57,270 nucleotides of DNA from Cellulomonas iranensis NBRC 101100 = JCM 18110 (GTDB lineage: Bacteria; Actinomycetota; Actinomycetes; Actinomycetales; Cellulomonadaceae). Positions 51,628 to 57,270 of this stretch are shown here, piece after piece. The position numbers and the translations under genes are program-made. Position 1 is the stretch's first letter. Each line of letters opens with the position of its first letter. The DNA lies in assembly GCF_001552375.1 (NCBI RefSeq), contig NZ_BCRB01000019.1:1-57270 (forward strand). The letters are read 5' to 3'. The notes below the pieces were generated by a model. It ran no database searches. It saw only the letters and a program-made list of their open reading frames with translations, and was not told the DNA's origin.

Positions 51628-52965
51628 CTACTGGCCGAGCTGGTTCTGCAGGTCCTTCTGCGCCTGGTCGAGGGCCTGCTGCGGCGCGACGCCGTTCTCG
51701 TAGACCTCGGTCAGGGTGGTGGTCGTGAAGAGGTTGTTCAGCGTCGGCAGGTTCGGGTTGGCGAAGCCGTCGAAGTGGCCGATGCCGTCCTTGACCTCGT
51801 TGAGCACGTCGAACAGGTTCGTGCGGAAGTACTTGTTGAACTTGTTCTCCGGGTCCTTCGTGACCGCCTCGTCCTCCCACACCGACATGTTGACGGGGTC
51901 GAAGCCGAGGACCTCCCACACGGCGACGTTCGCCTCGGGCGACAGCTTGGCGAACGCGAGCCACTCCGCCGCGAAGTCCTTCTTCGGCGACGACTCGATG
52001 ACGGCCGTCCCGGTGCCGCCGCCACCGATCGTGGCGACCTCGCCGCCCTCGACGACGGGCGCCGGGGCGATCGCGACGTCACCGGCGAGGTCGGGCATGT
52101 AGTCGACGAAGCGCGACGTGTACCAGGCGGGGTACACGACGGCGGCGTAGTCGCCGCTGTTGATGACGCCGAACGCCTGCTCGTCGTCGGGGCTGCCGCC
52201 GGGGATGGTGGAGATGGCGCCCGCGTCGAGCATGGCCTTCTGCATCTCGAACGCCTTGACGACGTCGGGGTTGGCGACGTCGACGTCGCCGTCCTCGTCG
52301 AAGAAGTTGCCCCCGAGCTGCGCGACGATGAGCGGCTCGACGAAGTTGACGGACGTGCTGGCGACGCCGAACGCCTTGCCGGTCGCCTGGTGGTACGTCG
52401 CGCCGGCCTCCGAGAAGTCGTCCCAGGTCTCGATGGTCGTGTAGTCGATCCCGGCCTCCTCGAGCAGGGCGGCGTTGTAGAAGGTCACGAACGCCCCGAC
52501 GTGCATGGGGAAGCCGAGGATCTTGTCCGCGCGGGTGTAGAGGTCGAGCCGCGCCTGGACGATGTCGTCCTGGTAGGGCTTGGCGGCCTCGGACAGGTCC
52601 ATGAGCGGGGTGCGGCCGTCCGCGGACACGAAGTTGCCGAACTTGTTGACCTCGATGTCGACGACGTCCGGCAGTCCGGAGCCCGAGTTGACCGCGAGCT
52701 GCAGCTTGTTGTGCATGTCCTGGTACGGGTAGACGGTCACGTCGAGGTCGACGGGACGGTCGGGGTTCTGCTCGTTCCACTCCTCGGCCATCTGCTCGTA
52801 GTAGTCCGCGTGGAGCTCGGCGAACACCCACATGTCGAGCGCGGTGGCCTCGCCGTCGGCCGGGGCCGCCGCGGGCTCGTCCGAGCCGCCGCTGCACGCC
52901 GAGAGCATGAGCGCGCCTGCCAGGCCGGCCGCGACGAGCGCCGGGTACCTGCGTGGTCCTGCCAT
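51628..52965 (-). CDS. Carbohydrate ABC transporter substrate-binding lipoprotein
   Basis: 445 residues. Signal peptide with lipobox LSAC (Cys24) and a Gly/Ser/Glu linker, then a family 1 extracellular solute-binding protein: VTVYPYQDMHNKLQLAVNSG, LPDVVDIEVNKFGNF, GFPMHVGAFVTFYNAALLEE, IGGGGTGTAVIESSPKKDFA. The YQDMHNKLQ and DIVDIEV-like motifs are similar to arabino-oligosaccharide or lactose binding proteins, so a plant-polymer oligosaccharide is likely; the exact sugar is not readable. It is last of three cotranscribed genes (permeases upstream). Confidence 0.92.
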   Translation of the reverse strand: MAGPRRYPALVAAGLAGALMLSACSGGSDEPAAAPADGEATALDMWVFAELHADYYEQMAEEWNEQNPDRPVDLDVTVYPYQDMHNKLQLAVNSGSGLPDVVDIEVNKFGNFVSADGRTPLMDLSEAAKPYQDDIVQARLDLYTRADKILGFPMHVGAFVTFYNAALLEEAGIDYTTIETWDDFSEAGATYHQATGKAFGVASTSVNFVEPLIVAQLGGNFFDEDGDVDVANPDVVKAFEMQKAMLDAGAISTIPGGSPDDEQAFGVINSGDYAAVVYPAWYTSRFVDYMPDLAGDVAIAPAPVVEGGEVATIGGGGTGTAVIESSPKKDFAAEWLAFAKLSPEANVAVWEVLGFDPVNMSVWEDEAVTKDPENKFNKYFRTNLFDVLNEVKDGIGHFDGFANPNLPTLNNLFTTTTLTEVYENGVAPQQALDQAQKDLQNQLGQ

Positions 52966-53012
52966 GGTGGTGACTCCGTTTCGTTGTGTGGTGCGGGTGG
53001 CGGGGTGGACGA

Positions 53013-53924
53013 TCAGCCCTTGAGCGCCCCCGCCGTCATCCCGGCGACGAAGAATCGCTGGAAGCAGAGGAAGAGCACGAGGACGGGCAGCAGGGAGAAG
53101 AAGGACCCGATGATCAGCAGGTCGTAGTTGTTCCCGTACGGCGTGAGCAGGGTGTTCAGACCGATGGGCAGCGTGAACTTCTCCGCGGAGCGCAGCACCA
53201 GCAGGGGCCACAGGAAGTTGTTCCACGTGACCATGCCGTTGAGGATCCCCATGGCGGCCAGCGCCGGCCGCGAGATGGGCAGGACGACCTTGAAGAAGAT
53301 GCCGAACTCGGTGACGCCGTCGACGCGGCCCGCCTCGAGCAGCTCCTTGGGGATCCCCGTGAAGTACTGCCGGAAGAAGAAGATCGTCACGGACGCCGCG
53401 AGGAACGGGAGGACGATGACGGCGTACGAGTCCGCGAGCCCGAGGTCGTTCACCATGACGTACAGCGGCAGCATCATGATCTCGAACGGCACGGTCATCA
53501 GGAGCAGCACCGCGATGAACGCGGCGGTCTTGCCCTTGAAGTCGTACATCGCGAACCCGTAGGCGACGAACGAGCTGACGAGCAACGTGCCGGCCACCTG
53601 GACGACCGTGAGTCCCACCGAGTTGGCGAACCACCGGAAGTACAGGCCGGAGTCGGTGAGGAGCATGACGTAGTTGTCGAGCCGGAACGACGAGACGTCG
53701 ACGTCGAGCCGCAGGCCGCTGCGCATGATCTCGCCGCCGTCCTGGAACGTGCCGACGAAGATGACCGCGAGGGGCACGAGGACGATGAGGCCGATGACCG
53801 CGAGGAAGACGCTCTGGATCGTCACGAACATCGCGCGCGGCAGCGGGTACCGGCGGCGGCCGGGGCCGCTCGTGGCGCGCTCCGCCGACGCGCCGGGCAT
53901 GGTCGTGGTGGTCGGCGCGCTCAT
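53013..53924 (-). CDS. Carbohydrate ABC transporter permease (MalG type)
   Basis: 303 residues, about six membrane helices. The ATPase-contact EAA loop is KELLEAGRVDGVTEFGIFFK, and the C-terminal LLLIIGS-like end with FVAGMTAGALKG is typical for MalG-type proteins. A cytoplasmic Thr/Arg-rich extension of about 30 residues precedes the first helix. The ATG overlaps the stop of the MalF-type gene as ATGA. No ATPase gene is present; a shared MsiK-type ATPase elsewhere is usual in actinobacteria. Confidence 0.94.
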   Translation of the reverse strand: MSAPTTTTMPGASAERATSGPGRRRYPLPRAMFVTIQSVFLAVIGLIVLVPLAVIFVGTFQDGGEIMRSGLRLDVDVSSFRLDNYVMLLTDSGLYFRWFANSVGLTVVQVAGTLLVSSFVAYGFAMYDFKGKTAAFIAVLLLMTVPFEIMMLPLYVMVNDLGLADSYAVIVLPFLAASVTIFFFRQYFTGIPKELLEAGRVDGVTEFGIFFKVVLPISRPALAAMGILNGMVTWNNFLWPLLVLRSAEKFTLPIGLNTLLTPYGNNYDLLIIGSFFSLLPVLVLFLCFQRFFVAGMTAGALKG

Positions 53925-54868
53925 CGGGACTCCTTCTTGAACGTGCCGGTGAGGGTGAGGTAGGTGAGGTTGATCGCCATGATCACGACGAGCAGGACCA
54001 CCCCCACGGCGGACGCGTAGCCGAGGTCGTTCTCCTCGATGCCGCGGCGGTACAGGTAGCCGACGACCGTCAGGCCCTGGTTGTTCGGGGAGCTGTTGCC
54101 GGCGTAGAGCATGAAGCTCTCGAGGAACATCGCCAGGCCGCCGTAGATGCTGATGGTCGTGACGTAGACCATGGTCGGCTTGATGTTCGGCAGGGTGATG
54201 GAGAAGAACTGCCGGAGCTTGCCGGCGCCGTCGATCGACGCCGCCTCGTAGTACTCGTCGGGGATCGACTGCAGGCCGGACAGGAAGTACAGGATGTTGA
54301 CGCCGGTGTAGCGCCAGGTCGCCAGCGAGAGCAGCGCGACGAGACCACCGATGTCGGTGCGCAGCCACCGCACGGGGTCCGCCCCGAACCAGGCGATCAC
54401 CTGGTTGACCAGGCCCGTGCTCGTCTCGGCGAACATGAGCCGGAAGATGATGCCGGCCACGACCACGGACGTCAGGGCCGGGACGAACATCGACGCCTTG
54501 AAGAGGTTCTTCAGGCGGGGCGACCCGAGCCGCGCGTTGAGCACGACCGCGAGCAGCAGCGGGACGGGGATGAGGATGACGAGAGTGAGGACCATGTAGC
54601 GGGCGCTGTTGTACATCGCCTGCCAGAAGATCCGGTCCCGCCACAGCCGCTCGAAGTTGTCCGTGCCGACGAACGCGGCCTCGCCGAACATCACGTTCTG
54701 CGTGCTCATGACGAACGTGCGCACGAGCGGCACCGCCCAGAACGCGAGCAGCGTGACGACGAACGGCGCGATGAAGAAGTACGGGGCGAGGCGCTGCGAG
54801 TACAGCAGGTCCTTCCACCGGCCGGCGGCCGGTGCTCGGGACGCGAGGCGTCCTGGGGGCTGAGCCAC
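53921..54868 (-). CDS. Carbohydrate ABC transporter permease (MalF type)
   Basis: 315 residues, about six membrane helices; the EAA loop is DEYYEAASIDGAGKLRQFFS and YFFIAPFVVTLLAFWAVPL is the first helix. GTG 54868 has a GGAGGAG site (complement of 54874-54880); the in-frame extension to 55027 is not family-like and runs through the promoter region. It is first gene of the sugar-transport operon, divergent from lacI. Confidence 0.94.
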   Translation of the reverse strand: MAQPPGRLASRAPAAGRWKDLLYSQRLAPYFFIAPFVVTLLAFWAVPLVRTFVMSTQNVMFGEAAFVGTDNFERLWRDRIFWQAMYNSARYMVLTLVILIPVPLLLAVVLNARLGSPRLKNLFKASMFVPALTSVVVAGIIFRLMFAETSTGLVNQVIAWFGADPVRWLRTDIGGLVALLSLATWRYTGVNILYFLSGLQSIPDEYYEAASIDGAGKLRQFFSITLPNIKPTMVYVTTISIYGGLAMFLESFMLYAGNSSPNNQGLTVVGYLYRRGIEENDLGYASAVGVVLLVVIMAINLTYLTLTGTFKKESR

Positions 54869-55001
54869 TTCTTCTCCTCCTGCCTCCAAGGAGGCGCCCG
54901 GGTCGCTCGTCGTCGATGACGGGCCGAGCAGCGCCAGAGCACCGCCCCGAGAGGCGCGATGTGCCGTCGTCTCTGACGTTGAACACCGCTGACCTGGCCG
55001 T

Positions 55002-55015
55002 TTACGACGTCGTAA
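55002..55015. promoter_or_regulatory. LacI-type operator between the ABC operon and its regulator
   Basis: TTACGACGTCGTAA is a perfect 14-bp palindrome with the central CG typical of LacI-family operators. It lies in the 259-bp region between the divergent transporter and regulator genes, 134 bp from the transporter start and 113 bp from the regulator start. Confidence 0.75.
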
Positions 55016-55127
55016 TGGCTCGGCCACTATTGCTTCCCCGCGACGGACCTGTCAACCTCATGCCCATGACGAGAAGTCGGGCGCTCCGCCGGGCGCACCT
55101 CCCGGCACACCGGACGGCGGCTCCGGC

Positions 55128-56207
55128 GTGAAGGTGACGATGCACGACGTCGCCCAGCTGGCGGGTGTCTCCAACAAGACGGTCTCCAACGTCGTCAACG
55201 ACCACCCGCACGTGAGCCCCGAGACCCGGGCGCGCGTGCAGCGCGCCATCGACGAGCTCGGCTACCGGCCCAACCTCTCCGCGCGCGGGCTGCGGTCCGG
55301 GCGCACGGGCGTCATCGGGCTGGCCGTCCCCCAGCTGCGCCAGCCCTACTTCGCCGAGCTCGCCGACGCCGTGATCGCGGCAGCCGAGCGTCGCGGCCTC
55401 AGCGTGATCATCGGCCAGGCCGGCGCCGACCGCGCGCACGAGACGGCCGTCCTGGCCAACGGCCTGCGGCAGACCGACGGTCTGCTCTTCAGCCCCGAGC
55501 ACCTCGGCACCGAGGACCGCGGCCTCCTCGACGACGTGACCTACCCGCTCGTCCTGCTCGGCGAGCGCATCTTCGGCGGGCCGAACGACCACGTCACCAT
55601 GCACAACGTCGAGGGCGCGCGGGCCGCGGTCGAGCACCTGCTGTCGCTCGGCCGGCGGCGCATCGCCGTCGTCGGTGCGCACCCCGACCGCCGCACGGGG
55701 CAGATGCGCCCCTCCGACCTGCGCGTCCGCGGCTACCGCGAGGCGCTCACGGTCGCGGGCGTGCCGGAGGACCCGCGCCTCGAGGTCGTCGTCGCGCCGT
55801 GGCTGCCCGTCAACGGCGTCGAGGCCACGCGCGAGCTCATCGCGTCGGGCGTCGAGTTCGACGCGGTCCTCGCGCTCAACGACAGCCTCGCCATCGGTGT
55901 GCTGCGCGCCCTCGCGGAGGCCGGCCGCCGCGTGCCTGACGACGTCGCGGTCATCGGGTTCGACGCGATCGCGGACGGCCGCTTCACCACGCCCTCGCTG
56001 TCCACCGTCGACCCCGGCCGCGAGGAGATCGCCGAGACGGCCGTCGCGATGCTCGTCGAGCGGATCGAGGACGGCGACCGCGCGCTGCGCCCCCGGCGCT
56101 TCCACAAGGCCGCGTTCCGCATCGTGGCCCGGGAGTCCACGGGCGCGAGCACCGACGTCGTGGGCCCGTGGCTGCCGCACCCGCCCGCGACGGACGGGCG
56201 CGACTGA
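55128..56207 (+). CDS. LacI-family transcriptional regulator
   Basis: 359 residues. The HTH and hinge are at 4-60 (MHDVAQLAGVSNKTVSNVVN, then YRPNLSARGLRSGRTGVIGL), followed by a periplasmic-binding-like ligand domain (LLGERIFGG, VGAHPDRRTGQMRPSDLRVRG, VIGFDAIADGRFTTPSLSTV). It most likely represses the divergent sugar transporter until an oligosaccharide is bound. GTG 55128 is used; GTG 55134 and ATG 55140 are close in-frame choices. Extra C-terminal residues are Pro/Asp-rich. Confidence 0.95.
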   Translation: MKVTMHDVAQLAGVSNKTVSNVVNDHPHVSPETRARVQRAIDELGYRPNLSARGLRSGRTGVIGLAVPQLRQPYFAELADAVIAAAERRGLSVIIGQAGADRAHETAVLANGLRQTDGLLFSPEHLGTEDRGLLDDVTYPLVLLGERIFGGPNDHVTMHNVEGARAAVEHLLSLGRRRIAVVGAHPDRRTGQMRPSDLRVRGYREALTVAGVPEDPRLEVVVAPWLPVNGVEATRELIASGVEFDAVLALNDSLAIGVLRALAEAGRRVPDDVAVIGFDAIADGRFTTPSLSTVDPGREEIAETAVAMLVERIEDGDRALRPRRFHKAAFRIVARESTGASTDVVGPWLPHPPATDGRD

Positions 56208-56214
56208 GCTTCGC

Positions 56215-56345
56215 TCAGGGGGCGAGGCAGGAGACGGCCCGGTCGACCGCGCCCAGGTCGACCCGGACGTCCGCACCGGGGTCCGTCGGCGCCTCGACCC
56301 GCTGCGGCCCCGAGGCCGACGCCGTCGGCGGGACGCGCGCGACGT
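56215..56345 (-). pseudogene. Possible gene remnant (about 42 codons)
   Basis: On the reverse strand, after a TGA, a frame with strong third-position GC encodes VPPTASASGPQRVEAPTDPG then ADVRVDLGAVDRAVSCLAP and stops. This looks like the end of a protein without its front. The regulator gene ends 8 bp to the left. Low confidence; the shadow of chance codon bias is possible. Confidence 0.25.
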
Positions 56346-56366
56346 CTCACGTCGCGAGAAACCAGA

Positions 56367-56404
56367 CCAAATTCATCTCCTTTTATCTGGAGCATGCCTA
56401 CGCT
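56367..56404 (+). promoter_or_regulatory. AT-rich promoter region of the last gene
   Basis: An island of A/T-rich DNA (56360-56395) ends in TACGCT (56399-56404), a likely -10, about 39 bp before the start codon. Within it CTCC-N8-GGAG (56377-56392) is an inverted repeat. The ribosome site CAGGAGCC is at 56431-56438. Confidence 0.4.
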
Positions 56405-56442
56405 GCGAGGAACCCGCTCGACCGCCCCGACAGGAGCCCGCC

Positions 56443-57270
56443 GTGACGACCGCCGCACACCCGGCAGCGACGCTGCGCACCTCCGCGCTGCGCACCTGGA
56501 CCGAGCCCGTCGGCGGGCCCGACGCACGCGGCACCGTCGTCGTGCTGGTCGGCCGCGGCGAGACCCCCGAGGTCTACGAGCGGTTCGGTCGCCGCCTCGC
56601 CGCCGACGCCTACCGCGTCGTCGCCGTCGGCGAGGCCGACCCCGCACCGCAGGCCGTCGCCGCGCTGCTCACCACGCTCCCCGCCCCGCACGTCCTCGTC
56701 GGCACGGACGCGGGCGCACTCGCCGCCGCCCGCCTCGCGCGCGTGCTCGACGTCGCCGGCGTCGTGCTCGCCGGCGTGCCGACCGCCGCGGGCGTCCGCT
56801 CGCTCACGTGGGACGCCGAGCTCGACGCACGGTCCGCGTGCCCCGCCCACCAGCGCGTGCTCGCGCAGGCCACGCGCACGAGCCTGTTTGCCGACGTCAC
56901 CGCGATCGTCGCCGCCGACCTCACCGACCCGCGCGACGCACCGCTGCCGGTGCCCGTGCTCGCGCTGCACGGCGAGGACGACCGCATCAGCCCCGCCGAG
57001 CACGCGGTCGCCGCCTACCGCACGCTGGGCGCGCGCCACGTGCTGCTCGTCACCGACGGCCGGCACGACGTGCTCAACGACGCGGCCCACCGCACGGTCG
57101 CCGGCGCCGTCGTGCAGTTCCTCGAGCGCGTCCGGCTCGGCGGCGACCTGCCGACGCTCGTGCGCGACGTCGCCCAGGACGCCGCGCGCGACGACGCGAC
57201 CCCCGACCCGCTGCACGGCACCGGCGCGCCCGCCGCCGCCCGCGCACGCGCCCCGCGGGCGGTCGCGTGA
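56443..57270 (+). CDS. Alpha/beta-fold hydrolase with Asp at the nucleophile position
   Basis: 275 residues. VVVLVGRGETPEVYERFGRR is the front of an alpha/beta hydrolase of the actinobacterial group with 'GRGE' loop. The nucleophile elbow reads VGTDAGALAAARLA, so Asp replaces Ser. Acid is in LALHGEDDRISP, and the His in TDGRHDVLND. This arrangement recalls Asp-nucleophile hydrolases but could be a non-hydrolytic binding protein. The stop codon is the last triplet of the window. GTG 56443 has a CAGGAGCC site. Confidence 0.85.
   Translation: MTTAAHPAATLRTSALRTWTEPVGGPDARGTVVVLVGRGETPEVYERFGRRLAADAYRVVAVGEADPAPQAVAALLTTLPAPHVLVGTDAGALAAARLARVLDVAGVVLAGVPTAAGVRSLTWDAELDARSACPAHQRVLAQATRTSLFADVTAIVAADLTDPRDAPLPVPVLALHGEDDRISPAEHAVAAYRTLGARHVLLVTDGRHDVLNDAAHRTVAGAVVQFLERVRLGGDLPTLVRDVAQDAARDDATPDPLHGTGAPAAARARAPRAVA

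Noticed and set aside
56168..56446. 92-codon forward frame before the last gene, as a leader peptide
   Set aside because: It starts inside lacI, has no ribosome site of its own, and only the A/T-rich promoter makes it look unusual.

Overview
The window is very GC-rich actinobacterial DNA, most likely from Cellulomonas or a close relative in the Micrococcales. The basis is a secreted GH6 endoglucanase with CBM2 and Pro-Thr linker that closely resembles Cellulomonas fimi CenA, an alpha-lytic-type serine protease that resembles the Cellulomonas 69B4 protease, a BldC regulator, a DUF3073 gene, a C50-carotenoid cluster, and many apparently leaderless genes with a TANNNT box 6-7 nt before the start codon. 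These are recognitions from memory, not database searches.

Layout. 1-3.6 kb: the 3' part of an FtsX-type permease, a TetR regulator divergent from an NAD(P)-binding protein across a triple palindrome, and a small secreted peptide. 4.3-13.2 kb: a defence island with less extreme base composition, holding a two-gene Gabija-like system (OLD/TOPRIM nuclease plus UvrD-like helicase), an Mrr-like nuclease with a Trp/Pro-repeat front end, a coiled-coil protein of unknown family, two small unknown genes, the C-terminal ruin of a type I methylase (HsdM) and a small PD-(D/E)XK-like protein. The island ends just before tRNA-Lys.

13.4-20 kb: a membrane protein, an old-yellow-enzyme oxidoreductase, MOSC and YceI proteins, an M15 peptidase and a two-component system. 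19.9-26.4 kb: a leftward operon crtE-crtB-crtI-crtYe-crtYf-crtEb for a cyclic C50 carotenoid, ending in a VanZ-RDD membrane protein. 26.6-31.2 kb: galE, an LLM flavin/F420 oxidoreductase, a LysR regulator, a secreted S1 protease and a minimal zincin. 31.3-33.2 kb: tRNA-Glu, tRNA-Asp and tRNA-Phe, then three small membrane genes (two holin-like, one DUF3618).

33.3-40.3 kb: bldC, DUF3073, purM-purF, a membrane protein, an SCP2-like protein and glutamate dehydrogenase, with two families of short palindromic repeats between genes. 40.5-47.3 kb: cenA, rsgA, an M15 peptidase overlapping an RNB exoribonuclease, and an alpha/beta hydrolase divergent from a WYL regulator. 47.4-51.5 kb: nirB-nirD-cysG for assimilatory nitrite reduction and siroheme. 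51.6-56.2 kb: a carbohydrate ABC transporter (binding protein and two permeases) divergent from its LacI regulator, with a perfect 14-bp palindrome between them. The window ends with an alpha/beta hydrolase whose nucleophile position carries Asp.

The best candidate for something undescribed is the nuclease/coiled-coil pair at 8.0-11.0 kb next to Gabija. Interesting regulatory signals are a perfect CRP-type box at 33.95 kb, a palindrome shared by the LysR and protease promoters, and the triple TetR operator.
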